A DNA stretch of 64,000 nt from Streptomyces sp. SW4 (GCA_003248315.1 QKWM01000004.1:1054001-1118000); one strand, 5' to 3'. Numbered from the stretch's first letter, positions 36,591 to 46,547 are shown. Program-made: numbers and translations. Notes: generated by a model from the letters alone, not told the origin.

Positions 36591-37328
36591 TCAGGCCGCC
36601 AGACCCAGCGCCGCCATCCGCTTGGTGTGCGCCTCGGTGATACGGGAGAACATCTTGCCGACCTCGGCGAGGTCGAAGCCGTCCGCGACACCGCCCACCA
36701 GCATCGTGGACAGCGCGTCGCGGTCGGCGACCACCCGCTGGGACTGCGACAGGGCCTCGCCCATCAGCCGCCGCGCCCACAGCGCCAGGCGCCCGCCCAC
36801 GCGCGGGTCGGCCTCGATCGCCGCGCGCACCTTCTCGACGGCGAACCCGGCGTGCCCCGTGTCGTCGAGCACGGCCAGCACCAGGTCACGGGTGTCGGAG
36901 TCGAGGCGGGCGGCGACCTCCCGGTAGAAGTCACTGGCGATCGAGTCGCCGACGTAGGCCTTGACGAGCCCCTCCAGCCAGTCCGAGGGCGCCGTCTGCT
37001 TGTGGAAACCCGCGAAGGCCGCGACGAACGGCTCCATCGCCGTCGTCGGCTCCTCGCCGATCTCGGCGAGCCGGTCGCGCAGCCGCTCGAAGTGGTGGAA
37101 CTCCGCCGAGGCCATCTTCGCCAGCTCCGCCTTGTCCGCGAGCGTCGGCGCCAGCTTGGCGTCCTCCGCGAGCCGCTCGAACGCCGCCAGCTCGCCGTAC
37201 GCCAGCGCACCGAGCAGGTCGACGACCGCGGCACGGTACTGCGGGTCGGCGGAGGCCGTCGCCCAGTCCCGGGCGGCGACCCCGGTGGGATCGACGGTGT
37301 CGTTGCCAGGCTTGTCAGAGCTCGTCAT
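36591..37328 (-). CDS. Ferritin-like fold protein (MiaE-like)
   Basis: The 245-residue four-helix protein is of the ferritin-like superfamily. Likely di-iron ligands are visible as ELAAFERLAED in the first helix, SAEFHHFERL in the second and DDTGHAGFAVEK in the fourth. The fold is close to tRNA hydroxylase MiaE, and members are annotated as ferritin-like in actinobacteria. The start ATG at 37328 is clear. It is transcribed divergently from the DEAD-box helicase across a 667-base gap. The same divergent pair occurs in mycobacteria. The substrate is unknown. Confidence 0.85.
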   Translation of the reverse strand: MTSSDKPGNDTVDPTGVAARDWATASADPQYRAAVVDLLGALAYGELAAFERLAEDAKLAPTLADKAELAKMASAEFHHFERLRDRLAEIGEEPTTAMEPFVAAFAGFHKQTAPSDWLEGLVKAYVGDSIASDFYREVAARLDSDTRDLVLAVLDDTGHAGFAVEKVRAAIEADPRVGGRLALWARRLMGEALSQSQRVVADRDALSTMLVGGVADGFDLAEVGKMFSRITEAHTKRMAALGLAA

Positions 37329-37995
37329 GAAGCGCACAATAGCCCGCCCGCGGTCGGACGGAAGTCCCCGGTCGCCGCCCGGCCGACCCCGGCCCCGCCC
37401 CGGCCCACCTCGCCGCACGCCCCGGCCACCCCCGTCCGGCATCCCGCCCGTCCCCGGTCGAACCCGTCCGGTGACCCCGGTCGCGCCCCCTCCTCGGGCC
37501 TCGGTCGCGCCCCCTTCGGGCCTCGGTCGCGCCCCTCGGGCCAAGGTCACGCCCTCCCTCGGGCCTCGGTCGCGCCCCGCTCGCACCCCGCGCGGGTCCG
37601 CCTCGTGTCCCGCTCGGGACCGCCGCCGTATCCCGGCCCCGCCGCTGTGACGACGGCTACATGGCCAAATCGGCCATCGCATGTGCGCGAATCCGGGGTA
37701 TGGTGGTAATGCGCCTGCCGAGTATGTGACGTACGGGTACGTGACATCTTCGTCGGGCCGCACGCATGAGGATGCCCGGTCGGTGGCCCGATCGGCTCCG
37801 ACCCGCCAGCTCTCCGGTCCGTACGGCACAGCGCGTACGGAAGGCGGAGGGACACCCTCAGCGGTACGAGCGCTAGAGCGTCGGCAGTGGTCCCGTGCCC
37901 TACGGCCCAGCCCGTAAGGCAGCCGTCGTCCCCGGCACGGTCCAGACACGACCCCCGCGCTCGCCTCGCACCGCGCACACAGAAGAGGCAGCACC
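37329..37995. other. Intergenic region with repeats, leader of the DEAD-box helicase
   Basis: From 37480 to 37590 a unit like TCGGGCCTCGGTCGCGCCCC repeats about five times. Farther on are an inverted repeat TGGCC-AAATC-GGCCA near 37656-37670 and a possible -10 TATGGT near 37698. A 200-300-base untranslated leader would be usual for a cold-inducible helicase. No gene is seen. Confidence 0.55.
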
Positions 37996-40779
37996 CTGAC
38001 TACGACGTTCCGATCCCTCGGGATCCTCCCGAGACCGCCGAGGCCCTGGAGGCCGTCGGCATCATCAACCCCTTCCCCATCCAGGAGATGACGCTCCCCG
38101 TGGCCCTGTCGGGCACGGACGTCATCGGCCAGGCCAAGACCGGCACCGGCAAGACGCTGGGCTTCGGCCTCCCGCTCCTCGAGCGCGTCACCGTCCCCGC
38201 CGACGTGGAGGCCGGACGCGCCGCCCCCGAGGCCCTGACCGACGCCCCGCAGGCCCTCGTCGTCGTCCCGACGCGCGAGCTGTGCACGCAGGTCACCAAC
38301 GACCTGCTGACCGCGGGCAAGGTGCGCAACGTACGCGTCGTCGCGATCTACGGCGGCCGGGCGTACGAGCCGCAGGTCGAGGCCCTGAAGAAGGGCGTCG
38401 ACGTGGTCGTCGGCACCCCGGGCCGCCTGCTGGACCTGGCCGGCCAGAAGAAGCTGAACCTCAAGCACGTCAAGTGCCTGGTCCTCGACGAGGCCGACGA
38501 GATGCTCGACCTGGGCTTCCTGCCCGACGTCGAGAAGATCATCGACATGCTGCCGGTGAAGCGCCAGACCATGCTGTTCTCGGCGACCATGCCGGGCGCC
38601 GTGATCGGGCTGGCCCGCCGCTACATGTCGCAGCCGACGCACATCCGCGCCACCGCGCCGGACGACGAGGGCGCGACGGTGGCGAACATCAAGCAGTTCG
38701 TCTACCGCGCGCACTCCATGGACAAGCCGGAGATGGTCGCCCGCATACTGCAGGCCGAGGGCCGCGGACTGGCGATGATCTTCTGCCGCACCAAGCGGAC
38801 GGCCGCCGACATCGCCGAGCAGCTCCAGCGCCGCGGGTTCGCCTCCGGCGCGGTCCACGGCGACCTGGGCCAGGGCGCCCGGGAGCAGGCGCTGCGCGCC
38901 TTCCGCAACGGCAAGGTGGACGTGCTCGTCTGCACCGACGTCGCCGCCCGCGGCATCGACGTCGAGGGCGTGACGCACGTCATCAACTACCAGACGCCCG
39001 AGGACGAGAAGACGTACCTGCACCGGGTGGGCCGTACGGGCCGCGCGGGCGCCAAGGGTACGGCGATCACGCTGGTCGACTGGGACGACATCCCGCGCTG
39101 GCAGCTGATCAACAAGGCGCTCCAGCTGGACTTCAACGACCCGCCGGAGACGTACTCCACCTCCCCGCACCTCTACAGCGACCTCGGCATTCCCGAGGGC
39201 ACCAAGGGCGTCCTGCCCGTTCGGAGCGCACCCGCGCCGGGCTGGCGGCGGAGGAGCTCGAGGACCTGGGCGAGCCCGGTGGCCGGGGCGGTCGCGGACG
39301 CGGCGGCCGGGGCGCCCGGGACGGCCGGGACGAGTCCCGTTCCGCCGACCGCGAGCGTCCGGCCCGGACGCCGCGTCGCCGCCGTCGTACGCGCGGCGGG
39401 GCCCCGGTGGACGCGGCGCCCTCCGGCGACACCGCGGCCGGGACCGCGTCGGCCGCACCGGCCGTGACCGGCGGTGAGGACACGGACGGCACGCAGTCCG
39501 GCCCGCGCACGCTGCGCCGCCGGCGCCGTACGCGCGGCGGAGCCCCGCCGCGGCCGCGGAGGCCGTGCGCCCGGCGGAGGCGGCGGTGGCGACCGCCGAG
39601 GGGACGACCCTGGAGGCCACGGCCGGCACCGCCGGCAGCGCTGCTACGGAGGCCGCCACCGAGGCCGTCGATGCCGTCGAGGCCGTCGAGGCTCCGGCGA
39701 AGCCGCGCCGCCGTCGTACCCGCAAGACGGCGGAGACGCCGGCCGAGTCGGCCGCACCGGCCGTCCAGGACGCACCCGTGGCCGCCGACGCGCCCGTCCC
39801 CGCGACGGTCGCCGGCGCCGCCGAAGCCCCGCTGACCGGCGAGACCACGGCCGCTCCGGCCGCCGTCGAGGAGGCTCCCGCCGCCAAGCCGCGTCGCCGT
39901 ACGCGCAAGGCGGCGACCGCCGCCCAGACCGCGGTCGACACCGCCGAGGGCACGGCCGAGTCCGCGCCGGAGGCGGCGGATGCGCCGGAGGCGGCGGATG
40001 CGCCGGAGGCGGCGGAGCGGAAGCCGCGCCGTACGCGGAAGGCTGCGGCCGAGGCCGAGTCCGCCACCGACACCGCGGAGGGCGCGGAGGCCAAGCCGAA
40101 GACCCGCCGCACCCGCAAGACCGCGGCGTCGGCCGAGGCCGTCGAGTCCGCCGGGACGACCGGGTCCGCCGAGGCCGGCGCCGACGCGGTCGAGGCCGCC
40201 GAGGCCAAGCCGAAGACCCGCCGGACCCGCAAGGCCACCGCCACCGCCGAGGCGGCCCCCGCCGAGATCCCGGCCCAGTCGGCCGAGGAGCCGTCGGCCA
40301 CCGAGGCCAAGCCCCGGCGCCGCACCCGCAAGGCCACCGCCGCCGCCGAGGCCGCCGAGGCCGCGGTCGACACCGCCGAGGGCGCCGAGGCCAAGCCGAA
40401 GACCCGCCGCACCCGCAAGGCCACCGCCGCCACCGAGGCGGCCCCGGCCACGGAGACGGCCCCGGTCACGGAGGCGCCGGAAGCAGCGGAAACGTCGGAG
40501 GCGCCGGCGGAGAAGCCCCGCCGCACGCGGAAGACCGCCGCCAAGGCCAAGACGGCCCCGGCGGCCGAGGCCGGCGCCGACGCGGTCGAGGCCGCCGAGG
40601 CCAAGCCGAAGACCCGCCGCACCCGCAAGGCCACCGCCACCACCGAGGCGGCCCCCGCCGAGATCCCGGCCCAGTCGGCCGAGGAGCCGTCGGCCACCGA
40701 GGCCAAGCCCCGGCGCCGCACCCGCAAGGCCACCGCCGCCACGGCCGGCACGGCCACCGCGGAGACCACGGAGGCCTGA
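37996..40779 (+). CDS. DEAD-box RNA helicase with repetitive basic tail, three frameshifts
   Basis: About 928 residues are encoded. The helicase core (first 410) has AKTGTGKT, PTRELCTQV, GTPGRLLDL, LDEADEMLD, SATMPG, ARGIDVEG and HRVGRTGRAG. The remainder is a Gly/Arg-rich linker and a long Ala/Glu-rich tail carrying about ten copies of a basic motif KPRRRTRKA. The conserved N-terminus TTTFRSLGIL directly follows CTG at 37996. No ATG, GTG or TTG is available there, so the start is uncertain. Breaks lie near 38029, 39220 and 39548. The orthologous place in mycobacteria holds rhlE. A role in RNA unwinding and cold or ribosome biogenesis is family knowledge. Confidence 0.9.
40168..40740. repeat. 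177-base near-identical duplication in helicase tail
   Basis: The segment 40168-40344 recurs at 40564-40740 with only a few substitutions and no length change. Both encode GADAVEAAEAKPKTRRTRKA and the EIPAQSAEEPSATEAKPRRR part of the tail. Confidence 0.9.
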
Positions 40780-40825
40780 CCCGCCCCACCGGCCGCACCG
40801 GCCACTGCGCCCTACCGGCCACCCC

Positions 40826-40860
40826 GTCGGCCCGGTCCGCCCCGCGCGGACCGGGCCGAC
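40826..40860 (+). terminator. Terminator after the DEAD-box helicase
   Basis: Fifteen-base perfect arms GTCGGCCCGGTCCGC and GCGGACCGGGCCGAC enclose five bases. It lies 46 bases after the stop codon. Confidence 0.9.
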
Positions 40861-40875
40861 GGCATTCCGCCCCCG

Positions 40876-41040
40876 CACGGATGGACCGACGTCCTGTGCC
40901 GACCGGACCGACGGGGGCCGACCTGACCGACCGGACCGACGGGACCGACCCGACCGACGGGGGCCGACCTGACCGAGCGGACCGACGGGACCGACCGGAC
41001 CGACGGGGCCGACCTGACCGACCGGACCGAGGGCATTCCG
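40876..41040. repeat. GACCGACGGGACCGACCGGA-type tandem repeats
   Basis: Degenerate repeats of ACCGACCGGACCGACGGG fill the gap between the helicase terminator and the next gene, with longer units GGGCCGACCTGACCGA(C/G)C at about 40914, 40966 and 41009. With the terminator they account for the 301-base gap at 40780-41080. Confidence 0.85.
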
Positions 41041-41080
41041 TGCCGTGCCCGGCCCCTCCGCGGGCCGATACCCTCTGCGG

Positions 41081-41954
41081 GTGAGTCAGAACGCCACCTT
41101 CACCCCGCCCCGGACGCGCGGGTCTACCGGCTGCGGACCGCGCGCGGGGAGTTCGCCGTCGTGGACTCGCCCGTGGCCGACGGCGTCGACCCGAAGGGCC
41201 TCGTGCTGATGCTGCCCGGGTACACCGGCAGCAAGGAGGACTTCACGCTGCTGCACGAGCCGCTCGCGGCGCGCGGGTACCGGACCGTCGCCGTGGACGG
41301 ACGCGGGCAGTACGAGTCCGACGGGCCCGCGGACGACGAGTCGGCCTACGCCCGGCCCCAGCTGGCGCGGGACGTGCTGGCGCAGGTCGCGGCGCTGGGC
41401 ACCGACGCGCCGGTGCACCTCCTCGGGCACTCGCTCGGCGGCCAGATCGCCCGTGCCGCGGTCCTCCTGGACCACTCGCCTTTCCGTTCCCTCACCCTCA
41501 TGTCCTCGGGTCCGGCGCAGATCTCGGTCTCCCAGCAGCAGCGGGTGAAGCTGTTGCAGGACGCGCTGGCCGTGATGTCGATGGAGGAGGTGTGGGAGAC
41601 CATCCAGGCGATGGGACCGCCGGAGGAGGTCGGCGGCCCGCCCGCGGCCTCGGCGACGAGGAGCGGCTGCGCCTCCGCTGGCTGGGCACGAGGCCGGCGC
41701 AACTGGTCGCGACCGGACGGCAGTTGTGCACCGAGCCCGACCGGGTCGCCGAGCTCGCCGCCGTATCGCTGCCGTTCCACGTGCTGTCGGGCGAACGGGA
41801 CGACACCTGGCCCGTGCCGCTCCTGGACGACATGGCCCGCCGGCTGGGCGCCCGCCGTACCGTCGTCCCCGGCGCGGAGCACTCCCCCAACACCGATCAG
41901 CCGCTGCCCACGGCCACCGCCCTCGCCGACTTCTGGGACTCCGTGCCCGGGTGA
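41081..41954 (+). CDS. Alpha/beta hydrolase, two frameshifts
   Basis: This serine hydrolase of about 291 residues has oxyanion region LPGYTGSKEDF, nucleophile elbow GHSLGGQI (near residue 110), acid segment LSGERDDTWPV and histidine in GAEHSPNTDQP. The GTG at 41081 starts SQNATFT. Breaks lie near 41110 and 41642, each missing one base. It resembles esterase or thioesterase-like members; the substrate is unknown. It converges on the NYN-domain gene, whose stop is 79 bases away. Confidence 0.85.
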
Positions 41955-41961
41955 GCCGGAG

Positions 41962-42045
41962 CTGCTCCGGTACTGCTGCCGCAGGCCTCTAGTACGGCTG
42001 CCGCAGGCGTCTGGTACTGCTGCCGCAGGCGTCTAGTACTGCTGC
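41962..42045. repeat. Tandem CTGCTGCCGCAGGCGTCTAG-type repeat
   Basis: About four copies of a 24-25-base unit (TACTGCTGCCGCAGGCGTCTAG) lie between two converging genes. The last copy includes the stop codon of the NYN gene (42033-42035). Internal CTGCTGCCGCAG can fold, so the array may work as a terminator. Confidence 0.8.
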
Positions 42046-42938
42046 TGCACGTGCTCCCAGAACCCGTCCCGCAGGGCCCTGCGCAGGTCCGCCTGGCCGC
42101 GCAGGGAGTACTGGAGCAGACCCTCCGCCTCCACCAGCAGGTCCTGGTCGACGGAGCCGGGGAGGTAGGGGTGGCCGGGGAGCAGGTCCGCCAGGGAGTC
42201 GCGACCCCGGGCGGCCAGCCACTTGGCCGCGATCTGGGCGCCCACGAAGCGGACGTCCTCGCGGGTGGGCCGGACGGTGCCGGACGTCTCGTAGGGCGGG
42301 GTCGTGCGCCGGGAGACGTACGGCTTGAAGAAGTCCAGTTCGAAGGTGCGCTGGCTGTCGACCTCCCACAGCAGGGGGTCGGCCTGGTTGCGGCCCTCGG
42401 GGGCCTCGACGCCCCAGAGGTGGACCCGGGCGCCGTACCCCTGGGCGGCCTCGACCGCCGAGACCAGGTCCTCGTCGCCGCCCAGCAGGGCGGCGTCGCT
42501 GATGGCACGGTGGCGGGCCAGGGACTCCAGATCGGAGCGGATCAGGGAGTCGACGCCCTTCTGCTGGTTGTTGGCGTTGAGGTTGCCGAGGCGGACCTTG
42601 ACGTCCGGCAGCTCGGCGATGGACTGCTGCTCGGCGGTGTGGATGCGGCGCCGGGCGCCGTCGTACCAGTAGACGCGGAGCAGTCGGCTGTCCGCGAAGA
42701 TCGTGCGGGCCGTGTCGATGAGCGCGTCGATCAGTCCCTCGGCGTCCAGGTCGAAGGCGCGGCGGTCCTCGGTCCCCGCGACCAGCCGGCCCGCCGCCGC
42801 GTACAGATACCCGGCGTCGACGAAGATCGCGTGGGTCGAGGGCGTCTTGGCCACCTCGGCGAGCATGCGCTCCAGCAGCTCGTTCGTGCGGTCGATGCGG
42901 GCGTTCACGGACCCGAGGTCGTCGTTCATCACCTCCAT
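42033..42938 (-). CDS. NYN-domain (PIN-like nuclease) protein
   Basis: The 301-residue protein carries an NYN/LabA-type domain of the PIN nuclease superfamily. HAIFVDAGYLYAAAG supplies the first acidic residue, KGVDSLIRSDLESLA the second, and LLGGDEDLVSAV (GDxD) the third pair. A helical region SVNARIDRTNELLERMLAEVAK precedes it. NYN proteins are usually RNA-processing nucleases. The ATG at 42938 is used; ATG 42929 has GGAGG too close (two bases) to be the better start. It is separated from the next divergent small gene by an AT-rich region. Confidence 0.85.
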   Translation of the reverse strand: MEVMNDDLGSVNARIDRTNELLERMLAEVAKTPSTHAIFVDAGYLYAAAGRLVAGTEDRRAFDLDAEGLIDALIDTARTIFADSRLLRVYWYDGARRRIHTAEQQSIAELPDVKVRLGNLNANNQQKGVDSLIRSDLESLARHRAISDAALLGGDEDLVSAVEAAQGYGARVHLWGVEAPEGRNQADPLLWEVDSQRTFELDFFKPYVSRRTTPPYETSGTVRPTREDVRFVGAQIAAKWLAARGRDSLADLLPGHPYLPGSVDQDLLVEAEGLLQYSLRGQADLRRALRDGFWEHVQQQY

Positions 42939-43219
42939 TGTCCCGGCGGTCACGCTGTGAACACAACCGGTCCCGGTCGGTCTCGTACGGACAGGGGCGG
43001 GCAATGGGGACGCGGGAGGAAGCGAGGGCGGACGCCTCCTTCCCTACCGCCCGGTAATTAGACGGTCGAAAAATTTCCTTAGCGTAGGGAATGTTTGTCG
43101 GGGGCAGACCGTTGACTGGATGTAGCCGCCGAGAGACGCGGGGCATCGGTGCCTCGTGTGACGCCGGCGGCACACTCAGTAGTTCTCCTCAGGAGGATGA
43201 CCAGACGAAGGGAGAGGCC
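42939..43219. other. Intergenic region with AT-rich element
   Basis: At 43055-43095 the sequence AATTAGACGGTCGAAAAATT...TTAGCGTAGGGAATG is much richer in A and T than its surroundings. It probably contains promoters for the divergent NYN and small genes. A TTGACT hexamer lies at 43111-43116. No gene is seen. Confidence 0.5.
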
Positions 43220-43372
43220 ATGCGATTTGAAGTCATGCGACTCGACGACGTCGACGGCACGCCCGTGGACACCACCGTTGTGGACGCCGCCTCTGTCAAC
43301 CGCATCGTCCAGCAGGCCGCCGCCATCGGGCAGCGCCTGTGGATCCGCCCCGCCGACACCTCGGCCTCGTAG
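43220..43372 (+). CDS. Conserved small hypothetical protein
   Basis: The 50-residue product begins MRFEVMRLDDVDG and ends ADTSAS, with a central amphipathic helix SVNRIVQQAAAIGQRLWIR. GGGAGAGG lies directly upstream of the ATG at 43220. I believe similar small proteins occur across Streptomyces, but the function is unknown. A strong terminator follows. Confidence 0.75.
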   Translation: MRFEVMRLDDVDGTPVDTTVVDAASVNRIVQQAAAIGQRLWIRPADTSAS

Positions 43373-43396
43373 CGCGCGGAAGACCTGCAGACGCCC

Positions 43397-43429
43397 GGAG
43401 CCCCGGTACGCGACGCGTACCGGGGCTCC
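43397..43429. terminator. Bidirectional terminator before marC
   Basis: Fifteen-base perfect arms GGAGCCCCGGTACGC and GCGTACCGGGGCTCC surround GAC. It lies between converging genes (stops at 43372 and 43448). Confidence 0.9.
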
Positions 43430-43447
43430 GCTCGTGCGCGGCGCGCC

Positions 43448-44053
43448 TCACGCGCCCTGGATGACCTGCGTGACGCCGTTGATGATCTGCTGCACGGCGA
43501 TCGCGGAGAGCATCATGCCCGCCAGCCGGGTCACCAGGACCACGCCGCCGTCCTTGATGACGCGGATGATCAGCAGCGAGTACCGCATCACCAGCCACAG
43601 CACGATGTGGATGGCCAGGATCGCCGACCACACGGACACCTGCGTGGTGACGGTGTCGGCCTTCTGGACGGCGAGGATCACCGAGACGATCGCCCCGGGC
43701 CCGGCCAGCAGCGGCATGCCCAGCGGAACGAGGGCGACGTTCACGTCCTTGGTCTGCTTCGGCTCGTCGGTCTTACCGGTGAGCAGGTCCAGGGCGATGA
43801 GCAGGAGCAGCAGCCCGCCCGCGATCATCAGCGCGGGCACGGACACGTGCAGATAGTTCAGGATCTGGTGGCCGAGCAGGCCGAAGACGGTGATCACGCC
43901 CCCGGCCACACAGACGGCCTGGAGCGCCATCCGCCGCTGCACCTTGGCCGGGCGGCCGGCGGTCAGCGCCAGGAAGATCGGCGTGATCCCCGGCGGATCC
44001 ATGATCACGAAGAGGGTCAGGAAGAGGGAACCGAAGACGGCGATGTCGAACAT
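43448..44053 (-). CDS. MarC-family integral membrane protein
   Basis: The 201-residue protein has six hydrophobic segments and the MarC pattern: FVIMDPPGITPIFLALT in the first loop, GGLLLLLIALDLLTG and the second half-repeat VPLGMPLLAGPGAIVSVI. MarC proteins are small membrane proteins of unsettled function, once tied to multiple-antibiotic resistance. The ATG at 44053 fits the usual start. The frame is intact. It stands alone, with a long repetitive region upstream. Confidence 0.9.
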   Translation of the reverse strand: MFDIAVFGSLFLTLFVIMDPPGITPIFLALTAGRPAKVQRRMALQAVCVAGGVITVFGLLGHQILNYLHVSVPALMIAGGLLLLLIALDLLTGKTDEPKQTKDVNVALVPLGMPLLAGPGAIVSVILAVQKADTVTTQVSVWSAILAIHIVLWLVMRYSLLIIRVIKDGGVVLVTRLAGMMLSAIAVQQIINGVTQVIQGA

Positions 44054-44730
44054 GGGTGAGCTACTGGCCTTGCGGGAGAAACGGATGGGAACGGTGTGGA
44101 GGCGCGTCCTGGAGGGGCGGGGCTCCGCGGCGGGGGGCTGGGCTCCACGGGGGGCTGGGCTCCGCGGCGGGGGCCGGGCTCCCGAGGGCGGGGCACCCCT
44201 CGGCGCCGGGGCTCCGCGAGGCGGGCCCGGGCGAGGGTGGGCTCGGCGGTCCTGCCGGATCCCGGCCGAGGGCCGCCCGGGATCCGGCAGGACCCGTCGA
44301 CGGGCCTCGCCGCGATCCGCGCGAGTCACGCGGGGTCCGGGCGTCACCCCTCGCGGTCGAGCCCGCCGAGCCGGCCACCGACCTCGCCACACCCGCGGTG
44401 GACCCGCACCGGACCCGCACCGGACCTGCGATGGAGCCGGGACGGAGCCGGGACGGAGCCGGGACGGAGCCACAGCTGCGGACCCACACCGGAGCCGCGA
44501 CGGACCCCGGCCGGAGCCGCAATGGAGCCGCAATGGACCCACCCCGGAGCCGCGACGGACCCGCGGTGGAACCACTACGGAGCGGCGACGGAACCGCGGA
44601 GGGCGCACGCCCGGTTGCTCCGGTGGGCGTCAGGCTCCGGGCTCGCGCCCGTGCCCGGTGCCCCGGACCATGCGCCGCGCCGGACGGTGTGCCCCGCCGG
44701 AGCGGGTGAGGACGCGGAGGCTGCGGAGGC
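44054..44730. repeat. Long GC-rich repetitive intergenic region
   Basis: This 677-base gap has no convincing gene. From 44110 to 44220 GGGCTCCGCGGCGGGG-type words repeat. Around 44250-44300 GATCCCGGCCGAGGGCC and GCCCGGGATCCGGCAGGA form an imperfect hairpin. From 44400 to 44610 units like GGAGCCGGGACGGAGCCG and GGAGCCGCGACGGA repeat many times. Long open frames exist on both strands because stop codons are rare in such DNA, but their products are compositionally biased. Confidence 0.7.
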
Positions 44731-45588
44731 TCAGGCTCCGCCGGCGCCCGGTACGGGGAACGCCCCGAAGGCCCGCCGTGTGATCTCGCCGTAGACCTCG
44801 GGGTCGGTGGTGTAGTCGCCGAGCGAGCAGGTCTTCCGGCTGCCGTGGTAGTCGCTGGAGCCGGTCACCAGCAGCCCGAGTTCCTTGGCGAGCCCGCGCA
44901 GCCTGGCCCGGGTGTGCGCGTCGTGGTCCATGTGGTCGACCTCGATGCCGTCGAGCCCGGCGTCGGCCATCGCGGCGATCGCGGACTCCGGCACGGTGCG
45001 CCCCCGTTTGGCGGCGGCCGGGTGCGCGAAGACGGCGACCCCGCCCGCGCCCTTGATCAGCCGGATCGCCTCGAAGGGGTCGGTCTCGTGCTTCTCCACG
45101 TGGGCCCGGCCGCCGTCGGCCAGCCACTCCTGCGTGAAGGCGTCTCCCACGGTCGGTACGACGCCGAGCTCCACGAGCGCCGTGGCGACGTGCGGGCGCC
45201 CCACCGAACCGTGGCCGGCGATCCGCTCGACCTGCTCCCAGGTGACCGGCACGCCCAGCTCGTTCAGCTTGGCGACCATGGCCCGGGCGCGCGGCACCCG
45301 GTCGTCCCGGACCAGCTCGCGCTCGGCGAGCAGGGCGGGCTCCTCGGGATCGAAGAGGTAGGCCAGCATGTGCATGCTGACACCGTCGAGACGGCACGAC
45401 AGTTCGGCACCGGTGACCAGGGTGAGCCCCTCGGGCAGCGCGGCGATCGCCTCGGCGTGGCCGCGGGTGGTGTCGTGGTCGGTCAGCGCGACGACGTCCA
45501 GACCGGCCGCGGCGGCGTTGCGCACCAGCTCGGCCGGGGTGTCCGTGCCGTCGGACGCGGTGGAGTGGGTGTGCAGATCGATGCGCAC
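44731..45588 (-). CDS. PHP-domain metal-dependent phosphoesterase
   Basis: The 285-residue protein is a PHP phosphoesterase of the TrpH/RNase AM type. Metal-binding motifs are DLHTHSTASDGT near the start, LTDHDT, GAELSC, AVFAHPAA and the late SSDYHG. Family members cleave phosphate from nucleotides or act as 5'-3' exonucleases on RNA ends and 3',5'-bisphosphonucleotides. The start is GTG at 45588. The frame is intact and the length normal. Confidence 0.9.
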   Translation of the reverse strand: MRIDLHTHSTASDGTDTPAELVRNAAAAGLDVVALTDHDTTRGHAEAIAALPEGLTLVTGAELSCRLDGVSMHMLAYLFDPEEPALLAERELVRDDRVPRARAMVAKLNELGVPVTWEQVERIAGHGSVGRPHVATALVELGVVPTVGDAFTQEWLADGGRAHVEKHETDPFEAIRLIKGAGGVAVFAHPAAAKRGRTVPESAIAAMADAGLDGIEVDHMDHDAHTRARLRGLAKELGLLVTGSSDYHGSRKTCSLGDYTTDPEVYGEITRRAFGAFPVPGAGGA

Positions 45589-45815
45589 GACGCTGACTCC
45601 AAGCGGGGACGTTACGGACGGGGACGCTCCAGCATAACGGGAATTCCCCTCCCCCTGTCACAGCCACTGCACCCGGGCGCCCCCTACACACGCCCGGGAC
45701 CGCCTCGCCCCCGGAACCTCCGGAACCGCGCGTTCAGCCCACCCGGCCCCACCCACGCCCCACGACGCCAACCGTCGACCGCCAATCACCAACCGGCGAC
45801 CGGCGACCGGCGACG

Positions 45816-46457
45816 CTACGGCTTCAGCAGGCGCGGCGACAGCGCCCCGCAGGGCACCAGCTCCACCTCGGCCCCGGCGTCGCGCAGGTCGGCGAGGACC
45901 AGCTCGTCGTACATCAGCAGCCCCGACTGCTCGGGCCAGACGACCGCCCACAGCCACATGCCGAGCGCCTCGCCCGCGAAGACCGCACGGTCGGCGGGGA
46001 CGCCGGACACGTGCCAGAGCGGGGTCGGACGGCCGGCGGCCAGGACCTTCGCCTGGGCGGGCTTCTCGACGTCGAGGTACGGGCCCGGGTCCGGGGCGTC
46101 GATGCCCGCGTACCGCGCACCGAGGCCGACGCCGAGCTCCTCGGCGACCAGGATCAGCTCGCCGATGCCGCCGAGCGGGCCGGGGCCCGAGCAGGCCACC
46201 GCCGTGGCCCGACCCCCGGAGCGGTCGTCACCGGCGCAGGCCACCCCCGTGAACAGCCAGCCGACGGGCAGCGGCCACGGCATCCACACCGGCACCTGCG
46301 TGCGGTGCACCACGACCTCGAGGGCCTCGACGCTGGGCGGGACCACGGGTTGCAGCGGGTGCACCGTGCCGTGCACGTCGCACTGCCAGGAGTCGGAGAA
46401 GAGGCCGGGAGCCCTGACCCGGCCACCACACTTCGGGCAACTGGGTTCGCCCCTCAT
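45816..46457 (-). CDS. DUF6758-type zinc-ribbon protein
   Basis: The 213-residue protein begins MRGEPSCPKCGGRVRAPG, a zinc-ribbon head. An alternating hydrophobic domain follows that includes WMPWPLPVGWLFTGVACAG and ALGMWLWAVVWPEQSGLLM. I believe this is the DUF6758 family, widespread in Streptomyces. No function is known. The start ATG at 46457 lies 91 bases from the -35 of the divergent MFS promoter. Confidence 0.82.
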   Translation of the reverse strand: MRGEPSCPKCGGRVRAPGLFSDSWQCDVHGTVHPLQPVVPPSVEALEVVVHRTQVPVWMPWPLPVGWLFTGVACAGDDRSGGRATAVACSGPGPLGGIGELILVAEELGVGLGARYAGIDAPDPGPYLDVEKPAQAKVLAAGRPTPLWHVSGVPADRAVFAGEALGMWLWAVVWPEQSGLLMYDELVLADLRDAGAEVELVPCGALSPRLLKP

Positions 46458-46547
46458 AGAGCCCCACGGTCCTACCCCGGCACCGCCACGTCAAGGACGA
46501 TCACCCATCCGGACGGAACCGCTGACCAGCGGGAACTAGATGCATCT

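Noticed and set aside
44056..44709. Long open frames on both strands in the gap between marC and the PHP gene
   Set aside because: They arise from GGAGCCG-type repeats and would encode simple repeats with no ribosome site.
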